64,000 bases of DNA from Epiperipatus broadwayi (GCA_028023455.1 JAQFVV010001053.1:58194-122193), one strand, 5' to 3'; positions 36,989-49,847 are shown, numbered from the stretch's first letter. A program made the numbers and translations. Notes: generated by a model not told the origin, from the sequence alone.

Positions 36989-37324
36989 AATGAACAGGAA
37001 TTCCAAACATGGACTGAAGAAGATTTGGTAGAGATCAATCAAAAATTCAATGAAACCACACCTAAAAAATTATTTAAAACATTTAATAAATTCTTCTCGA
37101 ATAAATATATAGTATTAGCAGCAACTGACAAAAATTTAACTTTATATAAATTCCCAAGAAACCTCCTATACAAATAAATAGATGAGAAACAAATGTGGCA
37201 TGCCATACAAACAATCGGAGACCACCCAAATTCTAGTTATATAGTGGTTGATTTCTTTAATGAAAAGCGATGTGCAGAGTTCCAAGAAAAATTAAATCAC
37301 TCCAAAATTATACTCTCATTATAG
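36989..37324 (+). pseudogene. Unassigned 112-codon reading frame with one stop
   Basis: Open except for one TAA at 37175-37177. The translation looks protein-like: a WTEEDLVEINQKFNE block, LFKTFNKFF, then KQMWHAIQTIGDHPNSSYI and VVDFFNEKRCAEFQEKLN. The second half resembles the last strand and helix of an RRM-like fold (VVDFxNEKRCAEFQEKL), as found in some LINE ORF1 and RNA-binding proteins, but this is only a loose likeness. No start codon context or splice sites are convincing. It may be a relic of a retroelement ORF1 or of a captured gene. Confidence 0.4.
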
Positions 37325-40300
37325 TAGATAAAAATTTACAAAATTATAACACAGGAACATTGAAAAACACATACTTTGGCTATAATATGCAATATTTTAC
37401 AAAATTAATACAACCATTTGGTCAACTCTCTCTCTCTCTCTCTCTCTCTATCTATATATATATTAAGTAGATCAAAAGATCCACGCATATTAAATAATTA
37501 TGAAAAGATTCTAAAATTCAAATATTTAGCTTGATAAACAAAAAGAATTGTAGCTTTTCTTTTATATCAAAGAGAAAAGAATTAAACATTGTAACTTGCT
37601 GAGCATAAGCTATTAAACAAAAGATCAGACTGAGTTATCAATCATATTAAGGGTCATTGGATTCAATGAAACATACTTCTATAATTAGATTTCTCATGAT
37701 ATTACAATATCAATAATTATAAACAAATTATTAATAACAACTATTATAACTCGGGTATAGTATCTTCCCCAGGTATACACAGTAGATTTTAACCACTTTC
37801 ATTTCTTGGTTTGATGTTAAGTGCATATTTAAACAAATATCAAGTGAATATGTTCTAGCAGGGCGCCACTAGATTATCTGAATCTCGACAAAGTTATATT
37901 TATAACTTTTTCACATGTACCAGGTTTGAATCTCTTTGGTACCTTATTTCTTACAAAATGTATGATTTTTGATTTTAGACCCATAGCACTGTATGCACTA
38001 ATATTTAAGTAAACACCTAGGTAACATAAAACATCTTTAAACTAAAGTGGAATTCATTAGACAGAAATCATTTCTTAGATCTTAACATAACAAATGTGTT
38101 TCAATATTTTTTATAAGTTTTACTAGCTCTGATTATATTATTAATTTAGTATAGTAATTCACTCATCCTTGCATGAAATAGATCATGGGATGGTGGTTAT
38201 AATAATTATTCAGAAATCACTAAATACTATGGAATCAATATTTATTTATGGCCTTTAAACATTTAAACAGCTCATTAATTAAAATGTGATGATGATAATG
38301 ACAATGATAATGGTTTCAACCACAGCTTTAGGACTAAGCCTAAACATAAAACCTAATTTTATAAAAGAAATTCATAATCATTGCTTCATTTTAGTATATC
38401 TAATTGGAACTTAAATAGCTAATATTCACCTTGATGATGAATGATCACACTTAATAAAGACTACTCTTAATGAAATATATACACCTCATTTAATAAAACA
38501 AATTAACATTTATTAATGCCTTACTAATATCTACATGAAAATTTATAGATAAACATGAAAATTGATATGAATAATAATAACAATAATAATTGATTATATG
38601 TCAATCTTCAGATTAATTTCAAGTTCTCCCCCCTTTCCCGTCAAATGTATATTGTATTAAATTGGGTAACCAATTTGTTAAAATGTTCCATCCACAAGAA
38701 AAGTATTTCATAAAAAAAATATTCACTCATTGGCACACATACTTTATAATCTAACGTGTCAAGCAGAATGATAAAAAATAAATGTTAGTAAAATTGGAAA
38801 GAGCAAGTTTTAGAAACAAGTTTTAAAGTATCTTTCTAACCCCCTCCTTTCTACACTCTGAAACCTATACTTTCTTAAAACAAAATAATTTAATATTTTA
38901 ATACTGCTTATTCCTTCACATTCACTTGCAATTATACACAAATAAAGTATTATTATGTATGTGTGTGTTTACCCCATAAAAACCAAAACATTATTTAAAA
39001 CCAAAATAGTAATACACAAAAAAATCATTATACACATTAATAATATTTCATAACTGTAAATCAATAAACAATCATAATTTTGGTACATACAAAATTGTTA
39101 TTAAGAAATTCTTGGTTTCAATTGACCTTGGTTGTTTTAAAAGTTCTTTAAATAAAAATATACCACTCTGTTGCTAAAATTTTACTAAGTCTCTGATATT
39201 ATAAAGAAAATATATAAAAAAGTTATACTACCAGTTCTTTGTAGTGACTTCCAATGAATCAAATTTATCTTGTTCAATGTCTATATTTTACATCTACCAT
39301 TTTTGTTTTTCTCTGGAACAATCTCTTTCTTGAGGTGTATAATTGTTTGATGATGATGATCCTATTGAGGTTATTAGTTTTAGTAGACAATTTGAAATCA
39401 TTATATTAACTTTTCTTCTCTTCCTGTCAAGCATGATTCTTTTACTGGATGAAGTACAGCAGTTGTTTTCACGTTTATAAATTTTCTGGGTTTAAACTCC
39501 ATTACTGGAACAATTAATTGGACTTGATGATTTACTATTTATCTGTACATTAATCATTTTTCTTCTGATCACCTTCAAATGTGGGTGAATGCTTTCTTAT
39601 TTCTATTTAAAAACATCTGATTTCTCTCGGTCAGTTGAAAGGTGTAGAATATTATTTTTCAGACAAGACATCTTTTCCTTCCTATATGATGTGCTAGCTG
39701 GATGGTCTGGCCAACAGATGAGATATATATTAATTTTTCTTAGCCCACCATCCTTATATTTTCAACATTCAAAACTTGATGTAAAAAAAATGATTTTAAA
39801 AAAAAGGTTATTTAGCAGAATTAAAAATGTTTGTCTGCTTTAGTTTCAATAATTTTAAAAGTCTCTATAACAAATCAACTGATTTTCCAGACTGCTTTTA
39901 TATCCGATTTTTATTTCTATTTTTGACCAATTCATTTTTTAGCTGGAAAGTGCAATCTTTTTTAGGAACATAAAAAAAATCACACACCTGGTTTCCAGAC
40001 AAACTTTTGTCTTGACGGAAAAAATAGACTTAATCCTTTTTTTACACCCATGTAACATCTCAAATTTTGAGCTTCTTTTTTTTGATCTTAAGATGGGACA
40101 TTTTTAAAATTAGACTTCTCACATCATCTTTAAGTTTTTTAACAGAAAAACAACCCTTATAATACAAAAAATTGTTGAGTAAGAAAAAAAACAATATAAC
40201 AGATTTTCTTCCCTTTCTCTCAATATTTAATAAATGTAGATATATTTATGTGATGTAACACACACACTCATTTAAATTCTTTATAAACTGACATCAAAAT

Positions 40301-40557
40301 AATCTAATTGCTACCTTAGTAATTATAACCCTAATATTTAAAATTAAATCCTTACCTTTTAATTCCAACTTACAATTATAGAAAAGCAAAGATAGAAGTA
40401 TAGAATAAGATATTAAAATTGATCAAGCATAGGTTAGTTTTAAAGAAAGTTTAATATCTGAAATATAAAACAATTCAATAGCTTACACATACACTGCCTA
40501 TACGTACACATTATAACTTTTACTTTTTAACAAAAAATTAAATACTAAATACTTAAC
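37325..40557. other. Intronic AT-rich sequence, no gene recognised
   Basis: Contains a (TC)n run at 37426-37449 and a short GATGAT/AATAAC tract near 38290 and 38570. An 84-codon frame at 39589-39843 has no recognisable domain. Confidence 0.5.
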
Positions 40558-40793
40558 TGTGTGTACTACTCTTTTTTGGAGTTTTCTATCAACACACAAT
40601 CAAATAAAGAATATAATTGTTGTCCCACTCTCTTTCTGTCTTAAGCTCTTAAAACTGGATCTTGTAGGGTTTAAACTTGGATGCCCTACAGCTTCCTTTT
40701 TATATAAAAATGTGATGATGATTTTTGTTTTACATTTTCTTACATGCACATTACTATAAATTTAGCTAATGACTAAATTGTAATGGCACAACA
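40558..40793 (-). mobile_element. Candidate 3' LTR of an LTR retrotransposon
   Basis: On the minus strand it begins TGTTGTGCC directly after a polypurine tract (AAAGGGAGGGG, 40805-40795) and ends ACACACA. Inside, TATATAAAAAGG (40706-40695) is a good TATA box about 87 nt into the LTR. The position after pol sequence fits a 3' LTR. The candidate 5' LTR at 43645-43843 is not similar, so the pairing is unproven. Confidence 0.5.
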
Positions 40794-40959
40794 TCCCCTC
40801 CCTTTGAATAAAATCATCAGCACTTTTGTTTTAACTATATTTAATAAAAAAAAATCATAACCAATAAAATAACATCAATAATAATAAACAGACTAATAAT
40901 AATAAAATTTTTTTTAACTACTTGTAAACATCATCTAGATGCCTATCAAATCCCCTTTT

Positions 40960-41230
40960 CAGTAGAAAACTTAAAGGTGATTTATTTGGAGATCATTGCC
41001 AGGCTACTCTGCTGAAGTATAAGGGATCAAACTCCTAGCATTATAGGTTCCCTTATTCCCATCAAGAGTAACAAGCATAAAAGCATTCTCTCCTATCTTT
41101 TTAGTAATTTGGAATGACCCTTTTTTTTCAAATCATATTGCGGTCTGCATAAAGTTGCACACATACACCCAGTCCATTTTTAATATGGCCATTTTTCATC
41201 TTGACTGGATATTTATAAAACATATCCAGA
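40960..41230 (-). pseudogene. Integrase C-terminal tail of an LTR retrotransposon
   Basis: After a frameshift near 41130 the minus strand reads KKGSFQITKKIGENAFMLVT, then GNKGTYNARSLIPY, the pattern of the Ty3/gypsy integrase C-terminus (GPFxIxKKIGxNAYxL...YNVxSLxPY), where it helps bind the element ends. A stop follows the SAE residues, then a short leader to the polypurine tract. Confidence 0.6.
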
Positions 41231-41239
41231 GGATTTATT

Positions 41240-41767
41240 TTATCTAACCTCGTATTACAGACTCCATTTAGAAATATGGACTCTTGGTACCATACATAAT
41301 ACAACTTTAAAATTTTCAGAAAGACTGACTCTCTATACCATACATACTTTATTTTAAAACTTTTCAGAAAGACTGACTCTCTGTGCCATATATAAGGCAC
41401 TTTTAAATTTCCCAGAGAGATTGACTTTCTATACCAGGTATCATTCATCTCTAAGTTTTCTAGAGAGACTGACTCTCGGTACCACATATAATTTATTTTT
41501 AAATTTTCTAGAAAGGTTGACTCTCTGTAACAGAGATATAGATTCTTTGTACCATATATAATGGACATTTAAACTTTTCAGAGACATTGACTCTCTGTAC
41601 CAGATATAATTTATTTTTGACTTTTCCAGAGCAGTTGAATTTTTCAGAGAGATTGATTCTCTGTACGATACCCAATGTACATTTAAATTTTTCAGAGAGA
41701 TAGATTCTCTGTACAATATATAAGGTATCTCTAATCTATTTAGAAATATAGATCTATGAAACCACAC
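41240..41767 (-). repeat. 48-bp tandem repeat encoding a 16-residue repeat
   Basis: About ten copies. Phase markers on the plus strand (CTCTnTACC-type) fall at about 41283, 41331, 41379, 41427, 41475 and 41523, a constant 48 bp; beyond that there is a 24-bp half unit, then 41594, 41659 (18-bp insertion) and 41707. On the minus strand each unit encodes roughly WYRESISLKNLNVHYI, with YRES, SL and the following hydrophobic stretch conserved. Two overlapping frames (41128-41568 and 41441-41767) carry it, joined by one frameshift near 41545. Confidence 0.85.
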
Positions 41768-41818
41768 ATCCCAAAGTCGTAATCCGTGAAGTCCTTCCTT
41801 ATATATGTGCTTTACTTT

Positions 41819-42265
41819 TTAAGCACATCCATTAGCATGTTCAATGAATGTGAAGGGACCTTCATAAGTATTACACAATCTATGGAATTGTGAACTTTTC
41901 TGTCTCTTAGATAGTATTAAAAATATTTTTATTATTGTCTGAAGACTTTTTATAATTTGTTTATCTTCAGGATTATGGTGATGCTTCATACACCATAATT
42001 TACACTTAAGACAATTAAATCTATTGCCTTCATTCATATCTTCTATATTAAACCTTCTATTAAGACAACCTTCTTTTCCATTAAATATTATCATTGATAA
42101 TGATATTATCAGTTTGCTGTCATACAATTTATCAACAACTTGTTGATGAAACGTTTTACTTTTGTTTTGGGAGTAAACACAAATATGATGGGCTGACTCA
42201 AAATACACTTCACTGTTGTATTCATCTATTTTATCTTTAGATAGTGGAGTCATCTCAAGTTTCAT
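41819..42265 (-). pseudogene. LTR-element pol remnant, 148 codons
   Basis: Open frame with a FNCLKCKLWCMKHHHNPEDK cysteine/histidine cluster and, at its end, LCNTYEGPFTFIEHANGCA, similar to the GPFxVxxHxNGCxY block of Ty3/gypsy-type integrase C-termini. A similar but distinct tail occurs at 40960-41230, so either pol was rearranged or two elements are fused. RT and RNase H are missing between this ORF and the gag-like ORF. Confidence 0.5.
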
Positions 42266-42361
42266 GAATTCATGATTTAACTTGTTATTAATACAAGAAA
42301 TCCGAAGTCTTAATTTATCTAGACATTCAGTATTATCAGTTCACTGTGTTTCTCTCAATTC

Positions 42362-43288
42362 CTAAGACTTGGAATTTAATTTATATTTTACATTATCCAT
42401 ATCCTCTTCTTTTTCTAAGATTTTTGGATCAGGTTCAAGCACTTTATTAATGATGCAATGATCTTCTACTTCATTGCTCTGCTGTATGGTAAAATGATAG
42501 TCATGGCAGTTCTCTTCTGAAATATTCATTTGAACTAAAAGTGATTTGTTCTGGATGCTATCATTATATTCACATATCTCATGCTTAGGGTAAGTTTTGG
42601 ATTCTTGGCATTGAATTTCCATCGATATTGTTGATGCTTTTGTGTCATGAAGTCTTTCTACTTCATTGGCATTTTGTTTCTTTTCAACAACAATTTTGAT
42701 TTCTACTTGCATCTTTTCTTTAACATTATCAATATCTTTCTTTAACTCTTCTTTTATAGAAATTATGTCTTCTTTTAATTTCTTTTCCATATTATTCATA
42801 TCAACTTTAGTTACCATAATATCATTCATTCTAGCCATTTCTCCCTTCATATCAGCATTCATTTTATTTATATCAGCATTTATATTATTCATATCAGCTT
42901 TGGTTGCCATATTATTCATATCAGCTTTTATATTATTTATATCAGCTTTGGTTGCCATATTATTCATATAAGCTTTGGTGACCATATCAGCTTTCATATC
43001 CATTATCATTCGGACCAATTGAGCCATATAATTATCACTTCCTTGAGGCTGTACTATTATAACTTCAGTTACCTTTTGTGTTTGAGGTAATATTTGATCT
43101 GTCATATGAACTTGTGAAGGATGTTCAACTTCTTCTACAGACCCCTCAGACATTATGACTTGTAAAGACCCTTGTTCATCACTAATTGAAGTAATTTCTA
43201 TTTCACTATCTTTATTACTTAAAGATTCTTCGAAACTCTTTACTTCCATTATTATTAGCTTTTCCCCACTTCTAGTTATCATTAACAA
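42362..43288 (-). CDS. Gag-like coiled-coil protein, 308 aa
   Basis: Longest open frame in the window. The N-terminal third is acidic (EVEHPSQ region); residues about 110-205 form a heptad-rich segment with a degenerate 9-11-residue repeat (NNMATKADINNIKADMNN, NADINKMNADMKGEM) followed by KKLKEDIISIKEELKKDI, predicted coiled coil; the tail is rich in Asn, Glu and His. No zinc knuckle is visible. Its place between a PBS-like site (43631-43644) and pol-like remnants argues for a gag protein of an LTR retrotransposon; a host coiled-coil gene is the alternative. Unlike its neighbours it is uninterrupted, so it may have been recently functional. Confidence 0.6.
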   Translation of the reverse strand: MLMITRSGEKLIIMEVKSFEESLSNKDSEIEITSISDEQGSLQVIMSEGSVEEVEHPSQVHMTDQILPQTQKVTEVIIVQPQGSDNYMAQLVRMIMDMKADMVTKAYMNNMATKADINNIKADMNNMATKADMNNINADINKMNADMKGEMARMNDIMVTKVDMNNMEKKLKEDIISIKEELKKDIDNVKEKMQVEIKIVVEKKQNANEVERLHDTKASTISMEIQCQESKTYPKHEICEYNDSIQNKSLLVQMNISEENCHDYHFTIQQSNEVEDHCIINKVLEPDPKILEKEEDMDNVKYKLNSKS

Positions 43289-43630
43289 AAAACTTCTACT
43301 GTTATATATGTAAATATAAGTTACTTTCCTTTCAAAGTAATAATTTAATATATGCCATAAGATTTCATGCTGTGCTTATGCCCTTAAATGTAATTCTATT
43401 TTCCTACTTTTATAAGATGTTGTTATAATATATATTTTAATGTCCAAATTATAATTGTATTTATTTATTTATTTTAAAGCGTCTGATTTATCTGTTTATT
43501 ACGGTTTATTTTATTGCAAGGTCTCTATTATTTATTATTCAGTGTTTTTACCAATTCACAACATACTCATATAATTTTTTTTTTTTTAAACTATGGATTT
43601 AACTAATGGAAAACTACTGTTTCATGCCTT

Positions 43631-43644
43631 AAGTATGGGCGCCA
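43631..43644 (-). promoter_or_regulatory. Candidate primer-binding site
   Basis: Minus strand TGGCGCCCATACTT starts right after a TATACA end. TGG is required to pair with the tRNA CCA end, and TGGCGCCC equals the first eight bases of the lysine-tRNA PBS used by some retroelements. Distance to the gag-like start (343 bp) is reasonable. Confidence 0.5.
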
Positions 43645-43843
43645 TGTATAACGGGACGATCCTTTTCAGGACTCGAGGAAGTCGCATCTAGCTATAGTCG
43701 GACTTTGAGTCTTCTTATAGAATGCCATGGATGATGTGATTTAAAATACAATCCAATTCACTCCTCTATTAATAACCTCGTTACTCTCGGAATTCGAGCT
43801 CAGAGTAGAAATTTGCAATCGACTCTCTTCAGGCATTTCCACA
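43645..43843 (-). mobile_element. Candidate 5' LTR
   Basis: On the minus strand it would run from TGTGGAAATGCC to GTTATACA, 199 bp, immediately before the PBS-like site. It is clearly less AT-rich than the flanks. It does not match the candidate 3' LTR (40558-40793), so either one is misplaced or the two ends come from different elements. Confidence 0.4.
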
Positions 43844-46028
43844 AATATCCCATAGTAATAATAAATTTAATATAAGCTATATATAACTTCTTTATAAATA
43901 TTAAATCACTAAGTTGATTTAACATATATATGCATGAGTATGTATATTTATAATTATTGGTTTTATAAAACGACTAAATAAAATAAACAAACGAGACCTG
44001 TTTAATTTTGAAATCAAGTTTAACACATTTTAATCAGTAATAAAAAACAAAATATTATCACATAAAAACATTAAAATTTAGAATTATAATCTGTGCTTAT
44101 ATACACTAATAAATTATTTAATATTCAAAAAAAAAATAATAATGTAATCATTTACATATATATATATAATTTAAAATCATGCGTATAATAAATACACATG
44201 ACACATTATAAATCTACCTATTGTGTCATTAAAATAATTCAGTGTGTGTTGTATGTTTATATACGATAACATCCATTCACACTAGATTAATAATAGAATG
44301 TATTCTGATATTAGTTATGTATGTTTAAAAATATATTATGTTAATTGTCATGTAAGATTCAATTTGGAATATAATAAAACGTACTTCCAAATTGAAATAA
44401 TTTAAAAACGTTTACCTTAGTCAGCTGTCATTTCCATCAGAGTATATATCAAAACATCAATATCTAAATTTTATTAAATAAAATTAAAAAAAAATAAAGT
44501 GTTCATCTTATCAGTTCCCCACTTTAATATACGAAGTAATTTTTCTAAGTAAATATAATTATCCACAAAGGAAATAAAGTTTAAGAGTTCTTAAATTATA
44601 CAATGAAGTAATCCAAGACGAGAAAGAATGCGGTTTTATATCCCTCCTTAGACGAAATAAAATGATGATGAATGTTGAAACATAAAGTTCATTGATCATC
44701 CTTCGAAGAGGCAATCCAGATATTCATTCTTTAAATATTTATGTAGTAAAATATTTAACATCTTCTTCAATATAATACTCCAATATTAAAGCAGCTTTTT
44801 AAATGAGAATTACGACGATTATATTTTAGGCATTGATTAAGTAGGAATAAATTTACATGTTCGGGTTTAAAACATCAGTAGAAATCCCTGGCATAAATTA
44901 TTTAGCCACAGAACATCTTTATAAATTTTTGTCTTCTTAAATATATATTTTTTAAATTCATTTCGAAGACGTTGATAACTTTTATAACCTTGTTAATTAC
45001 AATGATTATTTTTGTATAGTTCTTTATAATATTCAAAGGCAGTAAATTAATTACTTGAAGCAGGTTTTAAAATATTGAATCTTCTTTTTTTTTAATTTTT
45101 CTTAAATGTGTTCTAAATTCGAACACATTTAAATTTACAAACGTAGTTCTTGCCTTGATAACTAAATAGAAGATTATTGTTATAACAATATTAGTTCGTT
45201 TTTATACTGGATTAATTTCAGCAAGCATATCACATAATCACGCTCATGCTCTATTGTTTAAAATATACAATTTGTAATGAACCCCAAACGTTTATTTCCT
45301 TTGTTTCATCTGATAAAAATGCAATGTTGACTTAAGGTTTTGTCAAATGTCAAGTTTTATATTAACAAAAAAAAATACTATTAGTTAGAAACATTTTATT
45401 TATGTGTGTGTATAAATAAACTAGAATTATTCATTTTTAGAATTATTCTTTTAATACTAACTAGTTTATATATATATAGCTGATACATGAAAAGCTTAAG
45501 ATAGGTGTAAGTTATTTATATCTGTTGATTCGATATAGGCACAGTTAAATTCACAAAGAAACACAAATTGTTTTAGGTGAGGCTCATATGGTACTCTCAC
45601 AATATATATATATATATATACGTAACTCCATAAATAAATATTTGAAAATACAGTAATTAAAAGTCAATAAAAATTACATGTATAACTATAACTTGGAAGC
45701 GCTTGAGATCCAAAAATTACTAGAAATAAGGATAAACTGGATTTCTATATGACTCTTAAACCAATAGCAAAAAGAGTGTATATTCCATATGAATCAAAAG
45801 TACCAATGTCACATAAAATGGCAGGTTTGAAGTCCTTTTATTTAGAAATGATAACCTTTGTAAATATGCATCAGATAAAACTAAAAATATTGAAGTTTAT
45901 TGTAATGAGTATATTTACTAATGCTACATTATTATCTAAATAAAATAATTCTAAATATTAATTAGAAAATAATAATTCAAAACAAACCAGGATTTACATG
46001 AAATATATATTTAATAAAATATTGAGAA

Positions 46029-46031
<3 letters not shown>

Positions 46032-46106
<75 letters not shown>
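46032..46106. repeat. (AT)n microsatellite
   Basis: About 37 AT units. Confidence 0.95.
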
Positions 46107-46107
<1 letters not shown>

Positions 46108-47481
46108 CAAAAGATTTCTATGCTTGAAATGATATTGTCTATTTACAAAACTTGGGACTTGTTTTATAAAAATTCCCTTTACATTAATTATTTATCGAAT
46201 ATAATTTTATGGAGTCGATTATAACTTGTGCAGAGTTAATATGCCAATTTAATAACATCTTACTAACAGAATGTTGTGGATGTCTAAAGTAAATATAAAA
46301 GATTGTGACAGGTTTAGTAGTAAATGATTTGATAAACATGCAAAATATATGATCTCAATCACTTATCTACCTTATTTTAATCATTATATATATATATACT
46401 TTTATTGGCATTGTTTGGAGAAGACGTATTTGGAACTTATAAATAAGAAACAAACAATGTGCTACATTTATGAGAATATGTGATACCATAATTAATATAA
46501 ATTGATATGCATCTATGGTAATCGATAAGTATTTTAAAAGCAAGCATCTTTAAAATCAACATACTAACTAATTAGCATGTTGGCATATTTCATTAATGAG
46601 TCATTATTTTCAACACCTAACGAAAGGTCAAACAGGCATAAATACATTAACTAGAACAATAATGATGCTAGCATGTCATGAGAGAAATACGGATCTTATG
46701 GTACTTTGAATGCCTGAGGATTATTGAGGGTTGATATGTCCACCATTTTGATAGCATGGTATAAAATGAAGAGGTTTGGTTGGAATGCCCAGATCCAGCT
46801 GTATGGAACTTCCACAGCACAATCAAAACCCTATAAACCTCATATTCCACAGGGAGTAGTGTATACCCCTGATTATGAATGATTTTGATAACCAGTAGGA
46901 GGGGAGATTCGGATTTCTGAAGACCCCAATAAAAAAGCAATATAGAAAATATATGTGGAAGTACCATAAGAGATAGGAAAGGTAGGCCAGAAGCATTATA
47001 TCTGTGCGATAAACTTAATATATTATATTTGAATCTCGTAAATGGTTTGACTCCTGGGCAATGATATACTTAAATAAAGAATCATTCAGAAAATTATAAT
47101 GGGGAATAACTCTTTTAACTATGACATTAAACTAATGAAACTTATATTTAATTTCGATTCCGTATATGTATTACTGATAAAATTAGCCCTTCAGGCAACA
47201 GCAAGAAAAGATGGAATAATTATATTAAGGTTCATGATCTTTTAAAATGAAAATCTAAAGACAAATTGAAATGACAAAGTAAAATATGCATCCAGGATAA
47301 AATATTTTAAATAAAAAACGTGAATAACAGACTTAAATATAAAATCAACCAAGCAAGTGATTTCTGTCACAAATGAATAAAACTTTACTAATAAATTTAA
47401 CTGAAGCTCTTTCCCCAATAAACCAAGAAAATAAACCCTTATTTGACTCATGAAATTGACTGATATTGGCATATTAAAGAA

Positions 47482-47583
<102 letters not shown>

Positions 47584-48050
47584 CAAAACAAGTTACATAT
47601 TTAATTGAGCAGCACAAAGTTATATAACATAATTAAGTGAGAAAGAGCATAGTTAGAATTACATAAGTACTAGTAAGGGATTACAGAGAGAAAGTTTAAA
47701 AGCAAAATTAGCCAGAACTTATAAATTAATATTCGAATTAACATACAAAAGATTTAACTATATCTTATTAGAAATTACAAAAGAAATTTATGTATTAAGG
47801 CAGCTCTACATTAGGTGAAGTTACCCAAGAATAGCAGAATAGTGGCAGCCGATCATCTTGTATGGCTGGTCAAATGTATGGAACTTTACGGCATCATGTA
47901 GACACTCTTCCGAGAGGCCCAGAGGAAAGTGCTTATTTTCTACTCACAGTTAATAGCACCGAACTTTGTTGACTTCTTAAAATTTTAAGGTCTGGAAACT
48001 TTTCTGAAAATTTGTTTTACTGAAAGACATTCTCACAGTTCAAAGTAAAA

Positions 48051-48165
48051 ATTGACAGTAACTGACTGAAAAGTAACCAAGTTTAATGACTAACTCAAAG
48101 TAACTAAACTGACTGAAAGTAACTAAACTAAACTGACTGAAAAGTAACTAAACTAAAGTGACTTT
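48051..48165. repeat. Minisatellite of AACTGACTGAAAAGTAAC type
   Basis: Four to five irregular units built from AACTGACTGAAA, AGTAACTAAACT and AAGTAAC blocks. Unit length varies between about 18 and 32 bp. Confidence 0.75.
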
Positions 48166-48561
48166 TTTTTGTTCTATGGGCCTTTTTTATACACATTTTA
48201 ATCCCCCCAAGAATTCAATTTCAGTTGACCACAGCTATCTCTGTAGTCTCTTGATTAAATAAAAAACATTTAATTAGCAAAATATTTTTAAAACAGATAA
48301 TGCTCGAAATACCATTTGATATATTTTTAAAGATTTGAAAACAACTAACAAACGAATTTTAATTAAAATTCATAATTTTAATTAATTAAAACAGTCTGAA
48401 TCTATATAAAGATTATTTCAGTATTTCGAGCCTTCCCCATTTTTCTTTATTGTTACATTCCAATATCTTAATTAAATACACACATATAAAAAATATTTAT
48501 AATTATATAAGAACATCTAATTTTCAGCAATAAATATTAATAGAATTATTGATTTATATAT

Positions 48562-48740
48562 ATATGTCCAAAAGATGGCGCTATACCAAAACCGCCGAAC
48601 AAGTGTAAGATTTGTTTTACATAAACGAAAAAAGAGTCAGAAATTAACTACCTCTTTCATTTGCTCACCCCCAGATCAGCTGATTTCAAGCTGGTTTGCT
48701 ATCCTCAGTGGGGGATAGAGTATAGAAACTAGATCTATAT
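48562..48740 (+). repeat. Dispersed repeat family D, diverged copy
   Basis: Shares with 53760-53920 the order AGATGGCG, ACCAAAA, TTGTTTTACATAAA, CTCAC/CAGATCA, TGATTTCAAGCT, TTTGCTAT, TCAGTG and AGAAACTAGATCTA. No coding capacity. This copy has GCTATACC where the others have TTCTACC. Confidence 0.7.
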
Positions 48741-49184
48741 ATATATATATATGCATCACAAACAATATTGTTTTACTTTACTAAATAACCTTATTAATTC
48801 CTTGGATAATAATGCCTGCAGTGTGTGGGTGAATGGCATATATTTATGGTGAGATCTGAATTATGGCCCCGCATGAGGTTAGTACAGATGGTGAAGCATG
48901 AAGGTCGATAATGATTAGACATCAACTGCTTCAATATAAATATGTCACTGAGCAACTTACGTTCTAGGAACATTATACTCTAACAACCCGTTTCTGATAA
49001 TAACTGGATGGCTGTGTGAATTTGATGTAGTATATTAAATATTGAGAAGGTTGTTAAAAAAATAACAATACTAATAGTATATTAATGTTAAATATTACTA
49101 ATGAGTTTGTCATTCTATAACAATTAAATAAAAAATAATTAGATAAACTTATATCACTATTAAATATATTAAATAGTTACTAAC

Positions 49185-49367
49185 ATGTGTAAAGATTGCT
49201 TTCAATAAAACGCTGTTCTAGAATATTTTTGATTGATGCTAGATTTGAACCAATATATCTAGAAGAACAATCTAATTGAGCATTATTCCAATTTTTCTTC
49301 TCTTTACTAAAATAAAAACATTCGTTTCTATACTCCTTCCAACCAGATATACACATATAACTTTGAT
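49185..49367 (-). CDS. C-type lectin-like domain, first-half exon (partial gene)
   Basis: 183-nt exon, 61 codons, phase 1 on both sides. The frame encodes the start of a CTLD: CISGWKEYRNECFYFS (first cysteine, GW, then the C-Y-F-S strand), KNWNNAQLDCSS (W and C of the first helix) and GSNLASIKNILEQRFI (the LASI strand and following helix). Acceptor TTTTTTATTTTAG precedes 49367 and donor GTTAGT follows 49185; both fit. Joined to 21095-21255 it yields a CTLD of usual length apart from its last third. The protein is probably secreted or membrane-bound, since CTLDs are extracellular, but no signal-peptide exon was recognised upstream. The symmetric 1-1 phase is common for extracellular domain exons. 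Confidence 0.88.
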
Positions 49368-49814
49368 CTAAAATAAAAAATATATATTATTAAAGCAGAG
49401 GTATTTATTTTTCATATTTAATTTAATTTATTTTATATCAATGTAATCATTAATATATTTTTAACATTTTGATATTTTTTTCATGTTTACTTTTTAACAT
49501 AAATGCGTGTTATAATTGTTGTCTGGAAATACACTCCATTGTGAAGATATTAGATTAGGGCTATTCTTACAAAAAAAAATACTTGAATACAACTATATAT
49601 ATATATATATATATATTATTCTACACTTATAAAGCGTGACAGTTTATATATATATATACTTGAAGTATAAATGTAATTATAAAGAATTTGAACACAGACA
49701 TTCAAGCTCTCTTCAGATATTCAAAACTATCTCATATAGCGATACATATTACAACACTCATGTGAAAAAATTATCCTGAACCAGCATTTACCAGTTAGTC
49801 CAGATCATCATCTA

Positions 49815-49847
<33 letters not shown>

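Noticed and set aside
42666-42971. 101-codon plus frame rich in Phe, Ile and Ser
   Set aside because: Antisense shadow of the coiled-coil repeats in the gag-like ORF.
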